Shown here: positions 33,362-44,510 of the stretch, in pieces | Position numbering within the stretch: the first letter of the stretch is position 1 | How the letters are laid out: every line of letters begins with the position of its first letter | Program-made: the position numbers and the translations under genes | The notes under the pieces: generated by a model | What the model was told of the DNA's origin: nothing | Database searches by the model: none | What the model saw: the letters and a program-made list of their open reading frames with translations, nothing else | Assembly (NCBI GenBank): GCA_014529385.2 | Contig: CM043942.1 | Location: 53,258,647 to 53,322,646 of the forward strand | Direction: 5' to 3' | Origin: Adiantum capillus-veneris | Lineage: Eukaryota > Streptophyta > Polypodiopsida > Polypodiales > Pteridaceae | Length of the DNA stretch: 64,000 nt

Positions 33362-36326
33362 TACATAAATGAGGCAGCAACAGCAGTCAGTTTGGTAAAG
33401 AGTAAAGAGTGACATCAGTAGGATCACCAACATCATGTAGACTCAACTTAAACCTGTTTCCAAAGAGTGGCAATAGGTTTGCAATTCCTCAAGTCCAAAC
33501 TTACATAGCAATGTCTCTATGTAACTTTTCTGACACAAGGACAATACCACCATCCACTCCTGCTTAAACTGTTATACCCAAGAAATGATGCAACAGCCCC
33601 AAATCTTTCATCTTGAAAGTAGCATTCAAATCAGTCTTAAATTCAGAAATATGTCTCTCATTTGGTCCAGTGATCAGCAAATCATCAACATAAAGAACCA
33701 CAATGAGAAGTACATCACCCTCACGCTTTACATACAATGTGCTTTGTGTTGGACTGTTACGAAAGCCTTGTTTGACCAATAAGTGTTAGCTTTCTCATAC
33801 CAAGCACGAGGAGATTGCTTCAACCCATACAAAGCCTTGTTACATTTGCACACTTTGTCTCTTGTCCTTTTATGACAAAACCGCGAGGCAGCGTTACATA
33901 AACTTCCTCAAATATGTCACCATTCAAGAAAGCAGTAACAATTTCTGATTAATGTACATCCCAACCAAAATGAGCTGCCAATGCACATAGAAAACGCACA
34001 GTAGTCATACGACAAGTGGGAGCAAAAGTCTCTTCATAATCTATGCCTTTTTGCTGTGCATAACCCTTTGCAACAAGTCGAGCCTTATGGCGATCGATCT
34101 CACCATGCGGATTGCGTTCAACTTGTAAACCCACTTCGTACCAATGGCCTTTTGCCAGGAGGCAAATCACATAAAGTCCATGTGTCATTTTCTATAAGTG
34201 CATCATATTCTGATTGCATAGCAGCCATCCAATTTTCTGAATTTTGTGCTTCATCAAAAGTCAGAGGCTCCTCAACATCATGTAAGCTACACACAGCCAA
34301 AGCATAACAATCTGATGTATAAGATGCATGGCGAGAGCCTGAACGAGTACGACTAGATAAAGGTGCATCCAATTTACTGTCACGCAAAGTGTGCACCAGC
34401 CATTTTGGCATACCTCTAGCCTGTTCATTTTCAGCCCTTTCCTCATCAAGTACATCATGTACATCTGCATCAGTAATAGGCTGATTTAAAACATTTTCAG
34501 AAACCCCCATAGCTGTACATTTGCCTCATTGGAACTTACATTCGTATTTCCACCACTGAAAAGAGGCAACAAAGTGTCATAAATGTCCTGTGAGCTTACA
34601 TTACTGTCTCGGTACATGACAGCAAGGGCTGAACATAATCTTCCACAAACACTACATCCCGTGAAACCACAATACGTTTTGTTTGCGGATGATACAACCT
34701 GTAACCTTTGATTTCAGCACTATAACCAACAAAAATACATTTGACAGCCTTATCATCCAATTTTCTGCGCTGCACTTGTGGCACCAAAGCATATGCCAAA
34801 CAACCAAAAACACGCATGTGCTCAATAGAAGGCTTTCTATCATGCCATGCTTCATATGGAGTAATAGAATGCAAAGCTTTCGTAGGACACGTGTTAAGTA
34901 CATAAGTGAAGTGGCACACATGATGGATTCAAGCCAAAAAGAATGCGGGAAAGCTTGACTTTTGACCATACATCATGCCATTTCCGTCAGTGACCTGTTT
35001 TCCCTCTCAGCAACACCATTTTGCTGAGGTGTAAGGCATTGTACATTGGTGTTTTTATCCCATGACTAGCCATAAATGCATTAAATTCATGAGACATATA
35101 CTCCCCCCCCGATCGGAACGGAGGGTGCCCATAGTACATTTCGAGACATTTTCAGCCATAGCCAGAAATTGTTTGAAGCACATAAAAACTTCGGACTTTG
35201 CTTTAAGCAGAAATACCCATGCATGCCTGGAGTAATCATCAATGAAAGTCATGAAGTACAGGTAATTGCCCAAGGACGGAGTTTGCATGGGCCCACAAAC
35301 ATCACTATGCACAAAGCTGCAACACCTGCATGTAGCCCGAATTGAACCATCCTTTGGAAACTTAGAACGTTGCATTTACCCAAAAATACAGCCTTCACAA
35401 ACATGTTTGACAGGTGCTTCAAGAGGCGGCAAAGAAGCAACCATATCAGATTTCTGCAAACGCAGCAAACAGACAAAATTCAGATGACCAAAACGTGCAT
35501 GCCAAAGTTTTGTATCTGAAATGGCCCTTGAATCTGCAACAGCATTTGAAAAATTTTGTCCACACTTGTCATACAAAGTGAGCTTATACAGCCCACGACA
35601 CAAAAGGCCAGATGCAACAATTTCATCACCAAAACTGAGATCATGAACTGTACATCTGTCATCCACAAATTTGACTACAAGTCCAAGTCTAGCAAGTGCG
35701 GATACAGACAAGAGATTCTTCTTGATCCTAGGTACATAAAGTGCATCAACAAGTGTGAAGGAATTGCCATTAGCAACAGTGACCACAATCTTTCCAACTC
35801 CCTGAACTGGATAAGAGGAGTTGTTGGCACAAGTGACTGAATTCCCATGAGAGACAGACTCAAGAGGGGTAAACAATTCACGAGGTGAGGTAATGTGCTT
35901 TGTAGCACCACTGTCAAAATACCACACATGTGAATCTGTAGCAACTGACAAGCATGCATCATGGACAGCGATTGGATTGTAAGTGCTCTCTGCGCTAAAA
36001 GCCCATTCTGCATCAACATCAGCAACACAGTCTCCTTTCATAGAAGACTCAACAATGGCTGCATTTGTAGTGGAACCAGCATTTGCAGTGGAACCACCCT
36101 CTTTCTTCTTAGCCTCTTTGGCCTTCAACTTAGACAGCGACTTGATTAAGTGATCATTGGCTTTACAATAATGGCAACGCATCTTCTTTTTGCCCTTATC
36201 ACCAGAATTGCCAGACGAAGTACTGCCAGCAGAAGCATTAGGAACAGAATTTTTGCCACTCGCAGCAGAACCATAAGAAGTGGCTGCATTACTGTTACCA
36301 CCCTTTCTTTGAGAAGCAATAAAAGC
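33362..36326 (-). pseudogene. Copia 1 pol: zinc knuckle, protease, integrase, RT
   Basis: Minus strand, in order: CHYCKANDHLIKSL (zinc knuckle with its last Cys changed to Ser), the protease WYFDSGATKHIT, WHARFGHLN pre-integrase, and integrase HSDVCGPMQTPSLGNYLYF with FIDDYSRHAWVFLL. Then come [40 protein letters not shown] and RT active site YVDDLLI. In-frame stops occur at 36327 (after gag) and 35376 (a Lys position). A run of eight or more Gs near 35101-35108 shifts the frame in integrase. The RT part continues at 29514 beyond Copia 2. It is clearly inactive. Confidence 0.9.
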
Positions 36327-37025
36327 CTATTCAACTGCACGCTGCCTAGTCCTGTTTTTTCTAGAAAGCGACTCTTGCAACAGCAATGTGCATAATGCAT
36401 CAAACTTGACAACTTCAGGATTTCCTTGGGTCATCAATCTCCAAGTACTAGCAAAAGTCTGGTAGGAATCTGGTAAGGCATCAAGAACAGTCTGCACAAG
36501 GAAACTGTCTGAAATGACTTCACCTGCAGAAATAAGCTGCTCATTGATATCCTTGACACTAGCAAGGAAAGTGTCCATATCATCTTCCTCATGCATAATC
36601 TTCGACTCTAGCTCTTTACGCAGCAAAGCAATTTTAGCCTCATTGCGGCTTGCATAAAGACCTGCTAAAATATCCCAAGCCTGTTTTGCAGATTTTGCTG
36701 AGCGGATATGAGGAACAATGGTGCGCTTCACAGACAACGCAATCAATGCATGAGCCTGCGCATCCTTAACATCCCAACGAGCTTGTTCTGCCATAGGCAA
36801 AACAACTCTAACAGCTGCAATCCTTGTAGCAAGACCTGCAACATCCTCAACATCGCCTACATCCTCAGAACCAGGACGTACATCAATGCCTTGCACAATG
36901 TTCCACACACCCTTTGACACAAGAACATGTTGCATCATATAAGCCCACATAGGGTAGTTGTCCCCATCCAACCTGTCCTCAACAACAAACATCTTGAACA
37001 CATCTGTGTTGTTGTTGTCAGCCAT
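36327..37025 (-). CDS. Copia 1 gag
   Basis: This open frame of 232 residues starts MADNNNTDVFKM, only ~360 bases inside the 5' LTR. It shows the Copia gag (UBN2/DUF4219) pattern: RLDGDNYPMWAYMMQHVL, the DAQAHALIALSV segment, AWDILAGLYAS, LRKELESKIMHEEDDMDTFL and VLDALPDSYQTFAS. It builds the virus-like particle. It ends at a TAG in the same frame as pol, so gag and pol were once one frame. The stop could be a mutation or a read-through site. Confidence 0.88.
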   Translation of the reverse strand: MADNNNTDVFKMFVVEDRLDGDNYPMWAYMMQHVLVSKGVWNIVQGIDVRPGSEDVGDVEDVAGLATRIAAVRVVLPMAEQARWDVKDAQAHALIALSVKRTIVPHIRSAKSAKQAWDILAGLYASRNEAKIALLRKELESKIMHEEDDMDTFLASVKDINEQLISAGEVISDSFLVQTVLDALPDSYQTFASTWRLMTQGNPEVVKFDALCTLLLQESLSRKNRTRQRAVE

Positions 37026-37370
37026 GGTAAATGCTGCACCTGATGTGAAAACTTCCCGAAAATAGGAGAAATGAAGCAGGAACAACCTGTGCTATATAGC
37101 ACAAACCGTAGAAGACTATGAGGCACTGTAATGCAGAAAACGGCACTGACAGAAATTCTGCACAAAATGACGAAATAGCTGTGCAGTACTGCTTGTAGTG
37201 GAAACGGAGGCCGAAATGAGCCCAAACCAAAATTCTGAGCAGACTAAGCTCTTCGAGCTTACCCAAAATTTTTGTCGACCTGCGAACGCTCGCCAAAGCT
37301 CACTGAAATCGGAGAAAGTGAGCAGGCGTGTGCTGGAGAAGCTGGCAACTAAGCCCGGGAGGACGTGACC

Positions 37371-37385
37371 TGCTCTGATACCAAT
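37371..37385 (-). other. Copia 1 primer-binding site
   Basis: On the minus strand TGGTATCAGAGCAGG directly follows the 5' LTR and is complementary to the 3' end of initiator Met tRNA, the usual plant Copia primer. Confidence 0.93.
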
Positions 37386-37611
37386 TGTTGGAATTAGGGT
37401 TGTAGAGAAACACACACAGCTTGGAGAAGACGAAGGAAGCTCAAGGCACACAATAGAGAGTGTGTTACTTAGTGTGCAATGGAAAGATAGATAGCCCTAG
37501 AGTGATGGCGTATATACAATGCACGGGGGAAAAAACCTCCTAAAGAGGGAAAAAATGCCCCAGCGGTCCTAGTGTGTTCACACACATCACTACCACATGT
37601 ATATGGTAACA
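37386..37611 (-). repeat. Copia 1 5' LTR
   Basis: 226 bp, a near-identical partner of 28568-28794, followed by the AATGT duplication. Confidence 0.95.
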
Positions 37612-37616
37612 AATGT

Positions 37617-38202
37617 AATTCTTTCTCTCAAGATCGAGATTTTCCCAAATCTCCATCACAGTATGACCAAACTGAATCGTATAGAGCTGTCGAATCCTCT
37701 GTCGTATTTCCTTTCCCCCTTATCTACCACAACAGCCCCATACCTGCTCCTGTACACCTTGCTAGGATCATGCTCATGTGATCCCCAAGGTGTACGTGGT
37801 GTACCCATCGGTGAACTATCTACTGAAGAGAGTGGTGGGTGCACTCTCGGTGGTGTGGACGCATCGATAAAACCGCTACCACAGCAACCACCGCCTCCAG
37901 AACGACGACGCGCAAGAATGAACTACTTATCGGTGTAGAGGGCACACGAGTCCTAGGCGTAGGGGGCACACTAGACTGAGGTGTGGGGCCGCTTGGTGTA
38001 GAGACCACACTAGTCTCGGACGTAGGATTGGCTATAGTAGGTCTAGTGGTACTTGCACCTGCACCCCAAAGGTGCTGTGCCATGGCGATCTGCTCAGGTG
38101 TGAACTGAAACAAAAACGAGCCCCATCTGCTCGGGTGACATGCCAGCCGGAGTGAGTGGAAAACTAAAACTAGGAGAGTAGGGCTCATCGTCATCGGCCA
38201 TG
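37617..38202 (-). pseudogene. Second CACTA protein (PF03004-like), 5' exon
   Basis: Starts MADDDEPYSPSFSFPLTPAG, with Pro/Thr/Ser-rich low-complexity text (QFTPEQIAMAQHLWGAGAST, PPTPRTRVPSTP). It then reads MEIWENLDLERKNY up to the Copia insertion. Removing the Copia element and one AATGT restores an uninterrupted reading into VDTIQREYMP at 28562. Some frame changes occur in the Pro-rich part. In CACTA elements this ORF lies downstream of TNP2, as here. Confidence 0.5.
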
Positions 38203-38390
38203 GCTAATCATACACAAACAAAACCCACAAAATACGTTAGTTTACGTAAGAAATGCTTAATCAATACACAACAAATCAATGGAACTGCTACAAAAATGAA
38301 AAAAATCAACGAAACTGCTACATAAATGACCAAAATCTAAAATTATTGTAGACTAATAAAAAGAGCCATGGAAAAGGTTTTCTAGCAAAA

Positions 38391-38488
38391 GTCATTAGTT
38401 AATCTCTCATCCTCTATGAGATCTGATGCACCAAAGATATCTATCTCATTCTGTACTTCTGCATCTTTGTCGTCGAACTCTACTTCTT
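38391..38488 (-). pseudogene. TNP2 C-terminal tail (second CACTA), distal piece
   Basis: Acidic tail EVEFDDKDAEVQNEIDIFG to a TAG near 38391. It continues in frame from 40489 once the 2-kb LTR element and one TTCTT duplication are removed. Confidence 0.7.
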
Positions 38489-38759
38489 TGTTAAGCCTAG
38501 GAATTTTTGGATGTTTTACCTTAGTGGAAGTTGGAATGTTAACTTTTATCCTTTGGGGATTCCAAGGGGTGTTCTTGGAAAAGGGCGTTTCCCATGAGTC
38601 TTCTTGAAGTATGTAACTGTCGATCAGTGTCTTCTTGGAAATGTGAAAGCGGAAGTTATGGCGGATTTAGTCTGTTTGTCAGTTTCTATGTTCTGTTCCG
38701 GTTCCAGTTCCATTCTGATTTTTGTGTTTTGTCTATTCTGAATGTCTGTGCCTTAAACA
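38489..38759 (+). repeat. 5' LTR of the coiled-coil LTR element
   Basis: 271 bp, differing from the 3' LTR by small indels and substitutions (for example an extra 13-base TTTCCCATGAGTC segment near 38588). Confidence 0.93.
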
Positions 38760-38881
38760 CTTGGCGATTACGGTGTAAGTGTGATGTAGCATGGATGGAT
38801 TCAAGTTTCTCTCGTAGGAGCGAATGCTGTGGCAGTGTAAGGTTTAGTTGAATGGATAGAGGATGTTCAGAATAGTGCGAG

Positions 38882-40159
38882 TTGGCATGGGCAGTTGGTT
38901 GCACTCTGGAGGAAGCGAAAGAGGATACATTCCCGTATTGGACAAGGTCAGTTGCTAGGCAGTTTTGGCAGTTTTATGGGCGAGATGGTCAGCGTTTGGA
39001 ACTGCAGGGAATGTTGGATTATACTGGGATGCACCGAGTTTCTATAGGGGAAGATTTAGATGATACTGTGGAGGATTTGGATGGCGTAGAGGATTATCTA
39101 AGTGATAGATGGGAAGAAGAAGTAGCGAATGAAGAACATGATATATTTCCACGGCTGTTGGCGGTTGCAGTTATTCAGCATGCATTAGTGGCGAGAAGGA
39201 GATTAATTTTTGATCCGTTGGGAAGTACCAGTGCAGGAAATCTTGTACAACCTGCAGGTGGACCAGGGAGTAGTGACAATTATGAGAATAAGGGGATTTT
39301 TTCTATGGAAGAGGTAGCTAACAGTTTGACTCAATTGAATGAGTTCCTACAGAATCAAGATGCAGTGGTTAGGGTGATGGAAGCTGAGAAAATGGAACAT
39401 AAATGTAGTGCTATTCCGGAATGGGAAATGCAGAAAGTTAGGATGCAGTTGTTTCAGGAGAGGTCGGATAAAGAAAGATTGCAGGAGGAGGTTAAAAGAA
39501 TTACAGCTGAGGCTATGGCGAGAAATGCTGAAGTTCTGAGTGTAGCTGAGGATTTTACTAAGTGGGCAGACGGACTGAAGACTGCAGTGGATGAGAAATT
39601 TAAAGATCTGGGGGATAAGGTGGCTGAGTTGACCACTGAGAATATTTTCCTGATTAATAAATTAACTCCATTGATGGATATGGAGAAGGCCGCATTGCAG
39701 AACCAGGGAATGATAGGTATCTTGGTTGCAGATTTGGATGCGGATATTCTAAAGCAGGAAGTGCTAGAGTATACACAAGAGATGTGGAATAAAGCTACTA
39801 GGCTTTGGAGGGAGCACATGGAGGTGTCGACGGACCAATTCAAGAATTGGTTTCAGCTAGCTGGAAAGGAGAGCATTAGGAGGGAGAATGAGGAATTGAA
39901 GGTGGAGAATGAGAAATTAGTGGTAGAGATGCAGAAGTTGAAGGACAAAAGTAAGGAGATTGAAGTGAATGCAGGGGGTCTGAGTAAGTGGACGACGGAG
40001 ATGAGCAGTGATGTTTTGGGACCAGATCAGATTGTAACAGGAGGAGTGGAATCGAAAGTGGAAAAGCAGGTGGAAGGAGAGGTGGAAAAGCAGGTGGATT
40101 CGGATGTTGCATCAGAAAAGGTAGATGTAGAAGGGGATGCTGGGGAGCAGGTTGTTTGA
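38882..40159 (+). CDS. Coiled-coil protein of the small LTR element, unknown function
   Basis: 425 codons, intact. The N-terminal ~100 residues are rich in Trp, Asp and Glu (FPYWTRSVARQFWQFYGRDG, then an acidic DDTVEDLDGVEDYL). From about residue 170 to 370 the sequence is Glu/Lys/Leu-rich with heptad-like spacing (ERLQEEVKRITAEAMARN, RRENEELKVENEKLVVEMQK), predicting a long coiled coil. The tail repeats VEKQVEGEVEKQV. No zinc knuckle or protease motif and no membrane segment are seen. It fills the position of gag, between the 5' LTR and the polypurine-like end, so a particle- or RNA-binding role is possible, but I do not recognise it. The ATG at 38882 is the first in the frame after stops in the leader. 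A damaged relative lies at 2-453. Confidence 0.8.
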   Translation: MAWAVGCTLEEAKEDTFPYWTRSVARQFWQFYGRDGQRLELQGMLDYTGMHRVSIGEDLDDTVEDLDGVEDYLSDRWEEEVANEEHDIFPRLLAVAVIQHALVARRRLIFDPLGSTSAGNLVQPAGGPGSSDNYENKGIFSMEEVANSLTQLNEFLQNQDAVVRVMEAEKMEHKCSAIPEWEMQKVRMQLFQERSDKERLQEEVKRITAEAMARNAEVLSVAEDFTKWADGLKTAVDEKFKDLGDKVAELTTENIFLINKLTPLMDMEKAALQNQGMIGILVADLDADILKQEVLEYTQEMWNKATRLWREHMEVSTDQFKNWFQLAGKESIRRENEELKVENEKLVVEMQKLKDKSKEIEVNAGGLSKWTTEMSSDVLGPDQIVTGGVESKVEKQVEGEVEKQVDSDVASEKVDVEGDAGEQVV

Positions 40160-40215
40160 TCAAGGGATTGTGGGTCCAGGTCAGCCTATGGCTCTAGCCA
40201 CCGGGTTGTGACAGG

Positions 40216-40484
40216 TGTTAAGCCTAGTAATTTTTGGATGTTTTACCTTAGTGGAAGTTGGAATGTTAACTTTTGTACTTTTGGGATTCCAAGGGGTGTT
40301 CTTGGAAAAGGGCGTTAGTCTTCTCAAAGTATGTAACTGCCGATCAGTGTCTTCTTGGAAATGTGAAAGCGGAAGTTATGGAGGATTTAGTCTGTTGTCA
40401 GTTTCTGTGTTCTGTTCCAGTTCCAGTTCCAGTTCCATTTTGATTTATGTGTTTTGTCTATTCTGAATGTTTGTGCCTTAAACA
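40216..40484 (+). repeat. 3' LTR of the coiled-coil LTR element
   Basis: 269 bp partner of 38489-38759, followed by TTCTT. Confidence 0.93.
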
Positions 40485-41128
40485 TTCTTGGTCGCTCTCC
40501 GCACCAGCTTCACTATTTGACACCTCATCTCTAGGTTCAGACAATTGCTCAATGCTTACATCCACCTCAAAATCTAAACTTGAAGTTGGAGTCAGCCCTA
40601 CGCTTTGTTCATGAATCACCTCTTTGAGCTTAGCATCCAATCCTTCACACACTTGCTTGCTACGTGGAGCAACTTGAACGATATAGATCCAGCAGGGTTT
40701 AGACAGATCATTCTCATCATTTTCTTTCCATAGTGGATCGTGTATGAACACAACTTTTTTACAATGCTGCGGAAGTACGAAATATCCTGCACATCTGTCC
40801 ACACCCACCTAGAGTTCACTTGAATCAATCCACTCTTGTCTTTGCGCACAATTGCATTAGGGCCGCTGGTAATAACTTTGAACCACTTGACATCAAAGAT
40901 AAACATATCAAACTTTCTAAAGCTAATCTTCAAGATGTCTTGGATGTAGCCAAAGTATTCAAGCTGGCCAATCTCTGTATTCTCATCCCTAGCATTACTT
41001 CTACTTTCTTGGACAAAGCTTGCCCTAACACCATTGTCGAAAGTGACCCTTTGTTCATCGATCCGTTGCACTCTCAAGTGATTCCCATGCGACCACAAAG
41101 CTCCATATTTATGATACTGCATCCACAA
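40485..41128 (-). pseudogene. TNP2 transposase C-terminal part with DUF4216 (second CACTA)
   Basis: Minus strand: a GATGCAG acceptor near 41118, then YHKYGALWSHGNHLRVQRID and LEYFGYIQDILKISF. After a frame change in a run of Ts this becomes VVFIHDPLWKENDENDLSKP and ends in SIEQLSEPRDEVSNSE. Y-F/Y-G-x-I-Q-x-I, K-W-F and V-F-x-x-D-P are hallmarks of the DUF4216 domain at the C-terminus of plant CACTA TNP2. It is separated from the upstream exon (57386 onward) by an intron holding the Gypsy-type element, and from its tail by the small LTR element. Confidence 0.75.
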
Positions 41129-41177
41129 AATTGAAAAAGACTAAAAGTTATTAAAGCAAACTAGTTTTCATGTACAC

Positions 41178-42248
41178 TGTTGAAAAGACGCCCTTTCAAC
41201 AACGTTTCCATAAAGATTCCTCAAAGATTCTATAAAGATTCCACATGAAGATGGTGATGAAGTAATGAAGATGAAGATGGATGCTGCAACATGAAGATAC
41301 GAGTTCATGGACGTCATCGAATATCCCGTTATTATTATTTTGAGCCATTACAACCACTTTTGTAATGTTTACGGGAACCTCATATTTTAAGTCGGCACTT
41401 GTATTTTGGCCACATATGCTTGTATAATGAGTAAAGCCAACTCAGTTTCTTGTAATTAAGCTCTGTAGAAGCCTAGTGACAATTCAGGTCATTTGGCCGG
41501 ACATTAGGTTTGAAGGCTTGGTATATAAGTTAAAACCTAAGGCTTTGTAAAAAACACATTACGTTATCTCAATTAATATACAGTCGTGGGTTCTGCAGCA
41601 CACAGTAGTGAGCTTCACGCACACTCTCCTCGCGCACACTAATCACATTGCAGATATGAGAGTAGGAGCGTGTTAGCATCGAGGAGCTCTCCGCGTCGAC
41701 GCAAGCAATTGCAAGCCGCAGGACACTTGGAGGACCACATTGCGAGCCCGCCTGCCACGAGCTATATTTGGTCGTAAGTACCTCAAACGACATCCGTTCT
41801 GAATGATCGAGTAGTCGTTAGAATCAGGGAGAGAAGCTCTTCGTGTTGATGTCTTTGTAGATCAGTTTCGGACACTTTGAAAATTGCTCTTTTGAGTCTA
41901 TCGCGACAGTGATTAGAGATCTTACAGTTATGGTTTTCAGGGTTTAGGTGTTTGGCCATATAGGATATGTCCTTGTGAGTCTTGCTCTCCGATTTCAAGT
42001 CATTCTGATATGATTTGAGACTGTTTCAAGCTTGTAGTGTTTCGTAGGATGCGTTGTCTGTTTCTTTGCTTTATGGTAGTGTTGTGGTAGGATTAGTGAC
42101 TGTAGAGTGTTGTTCGTGTCTAGCTCAAGGTTGACAACCCAAAGATTTCCTCCATGCCCTAGTCGGGTTAGGTACGTCCTCGGATTGACAGTTTGTTGGT
42201 CTGTGTTCTCGTTGTGCTCCATCGTCCGTCGCGACGTACCCGCTAACA
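41178..42248 (+). repeat. Gypsy-type 5' LTR (1,071 bp)
   Basis: Starts TGTTGAAAAGACGCCC and ends CCCGCTAACA. It contains one half of the leader palindrome (AGTCTATCGCGACAG near 41896). The region from about 41666 is matched by 56810-57380. Confidence 0.93.
41522..41529 (+). promoter_or_regulatory. Likely TATA box of the Gypsy-type LTR
   Basis: TATATAAG lies in the middle of the LTR, with transcribed-looking sequence following and gag downstream, a typical position for the U3 promoter. Confidence 0.5.
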
Positions 42249-42268
42249 TTGGCGCTGTTTTGTCGGGG
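42249..42268 (+). other. Gypsy-type primer-binding site
   Basis: TTGGCGCTGTTTTGTCGGGG immediately after the LTR resembles the TGGCGCCGTTGCCGGGG primer site of plant Gypsy elements. Confidence 0.75.
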
Positions 42269-42848
42269 ACGAAGCGCCTAAACTAGCGTAGATCGCATCA
42301 CTCGTGTTTGATAGTATAGCGTTTCTCTAGACTTTTCTAGAGTGTTGTCACCATTTGCCTTCTTAGTGGGAAGTCAAAGAGCGGATCTCTTGACTGAGGG
42401 ATAGCTAGGGAGCCTGCGACTCGCCGAGGTGGTCCACCATGAGGTTGAGGTATGGTTATATTATTTTGTTGTGTGTTTAGATTAGGTTTTATGGTTTGTG
42501 TGTTTGGTTGTGACTTATGGTTGTGAAGAACTTGAAAGAGAAAAAACGCAAAGAAAAACGCAAAAGGTAAGCCGGAGGCTGTTTGCTTGCCAGAAAGCAA
42601 AAACAATCATTCAACCATCCAAAGTAGGACTTTAGGTAGTGTAGGACATCTAATGTTGATCTAGAGCAATTTTGACATGAAAATGTGCTTGAAAACATAA
42701 AAGGCGGAATTGTGCTGATTATGGTAAAAGTGCTCTAAAATGGTCGTTTGAAAGCCGATTTGAGTGCTTGTTTTTGCATTGGAGACCTTAAGGTAAAGGG
42801 AAAACACAGATTTGGTCCCATCCCAAAAAAAAAAAGCCCCTAAAAAAC

Positions 42849-44510
42849 CCAAAAAACAAAAATCTGAAACCAAATTTGCAATTTTCAAAAAGTTTGACCT
42901 CAAGACCTTGTTTTGCATATGCTCTAGAGCTTGTATGTGAAATTTCAAAGCATTTGCTTCAATGCTTGTGCATCTAAGTGGGAATTTTCTTTTTCTGAGT
43001 GTAAGGAAGTGAATTGTGAAATGCTTGAATCCAAAGGAAAAGAAGTCCAAATTGAATGAAACTTTGGGAATGGGCTTCTAAGAGCATTGGGAACCAAACT
43101 GTCCAAAAATAGAGAAAAAAAATCACTTCCCAGTGGCTCTCTGCCCAGTCTATCGCGATAGACTGGTGAATTGGAGATAGACTCACAATCAGGCAAAACC
43201 CCTCATGCCACAGGTAAAACACATCAATACAAGGCTGCTCCCAAAAATTTAGTGTACTTGGACACCTGCTTGACCACTAAACCTCAAGTCTGGTGTTTAG
43301 AGTCAGACTTCAGAGACAAATTGGGTAAAGGGACTTGACCAAATTTCCAAACCTTGTGAAACTTGGTACACATGATCTACAGAGGGTAGGGAACACATCT
43401 GTGAAGAGAAAATTTGAAAAAAGTGTCATTTTGGCATACTTGGTGAGTCTATCGCGATAGACTAAGAACCCAGTGATAGAAACTGAATTTTTCAAAAACC
43501 TCTATGGCATAGCTTGGAAAGGTGCTATCAAGGACACATAAAAATTTTGAAGTCATTTGGACATCAGAAAGTGGGTCTAAGACCATTTGAGAGGATTCAG
43601 CTTGTAGAAAACACCAGATCTGGTCTAACTGACAAAGTAAAAGTCCAAACCACTTGAAATTGGTAGGAGGACTAAGGAGAGGTGTTGGAACATAGTGGTA
43701 TAGTCAAAGTTCAAGTTTGACCTATAAAAGGGGTACTTGCTCAGTCTATCGTGCTTGACTCAAAGCAGGGCCAAAGAAATTGAGATTTTCAAAACCCTAT
43801 GGAGCATAGCTTGTTTAGCCTCTTAGGAGGTTACACACAAAATTTGGTGGATTTTGGACATTGGGAAGTCATCCTAAGTCTATTTTCTAGTGATCAGATA
43901 GACTCAGAATTCTAGAGTTGGAGTTAGAGACCTAAGAAAAAGTCCAAAACAAGTGAAAATTGATGAGCAAGGTGTACAAAGCATAGGGAACACAGTGGTG
44001 AAGAGAAAATCTAGAAAATTTTCAAAACTGAAGAATCTGCTGAGTCTATCACGATAGACCGGGGCTTTTTCACAAAAATTGAATTTTTTGAAAACTGACC
44101 TTAGAGCCTTGTTCTACATGTTGTTGTGAGCCTATGGTTAAATTTTGAGTAAATTTGGAGTATTGTAAGTGCATCTAAGAGGATTACTTCATAAGATCAG
44201 AAAAGAAACTGTTGTTTGATGCAAGCTACAAAGGAAAAGTATTCCAAATTGTTGAAACTTGGTGAGTAGTATCTCAAGAGAAGGGGGAACTCAAATCTGT
44301 AAAAACAGTTGAAAAACTGTATCCCAGTAACACTCTGGTGAGTCTATCGTGATAGACTTAGAAACTCACCGTAGAAAAATCAAAAATCAAATCTGACTTC
44401 ATATTTGGGTTCAGAAGGTCCATTATACCCTGTACACAAAGTTTGAGTGCATTTGGACATCTGCAAGGGGTACTTGGTGACCCTATCGCGATAGACAAGT
44501 GAGGAAAAAA
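42849..44510 (+). repeat. Untranslated leader built of ~298-bp repeats, each with an 18-bp palindrome
   Basis: AGTCTATCGCGATAGACT or a near match starts at 43147, 43446, 43743 (degenerate), 44043 and 44341, spaced 299, 297, 300 and 298 bases, with another at 44480. The text between copies is similar, with words such as GAAACTTGGT, AGGGAACAC, AAAGAGAAAAT and TTTGGACATC. It lies between the primer site and gag, where retroelements carry packaging and dimerisation signals. The exact first unit is uncertain. Confidence 0.85.

Larger units (their letters stand above)
28568..37611 (-). mobile_element. Ty1/Copia LTR retrotransposon 1, interrupted by Copia 2
   Basis: LTRs of 226-227 bp lie at 28568-28794 and 37386-37611 (TG...CA). 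The 5-bp duplication AATGT is at 28563-28567 and 37612-37616. On the minus strand the tRNA-Met primer site TGGTATCAGAGCAGG lies just inside the right LTR, and a G-run polypurine tract lies next to the left LTR. The protein order is gag, protease, integrase, RT, RNase H, as in Copia. A second Copia element is inserted at 29515-33356. Pol has in-frame stops and a G-run frameshift, so the copy is inactive. Confidence 0.95.
38489..40484 (+). mobile_element. Small non-autonomous LTR retrotransposon with a single coiled-coil ORF (1,996 bp)
   Basis: LTRs lie at 38489-38759 and 40216-40484 (about 270 bp, TGTTAAGCC ... CTTAAACA). The 5-bp duplication TTCTT is at 38484-38488 and 40485-40489. The insertion lies inside the TNP2 reading frame of the second CACTA. 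The interior is only ~1.46 kb and contains one intact 425-codon gene and no protease, RT, RNase H or integrase. It is too short for an autonomous element and would need another element's enzymes. Unlike classic TRIMs it codes for a protein. Sequence after the 5' LTR (TTGGCGATTACGG) may be the primer site, but the tRNA is not clear. Confidence 0.93.

Noticed and set aside
43147-44497. CRISPR-like array of palindromic repeats
   Set aside because: Spacing of ~298 bases, spacers similar to one another and a location inside an LTR element rule out CRISPR.
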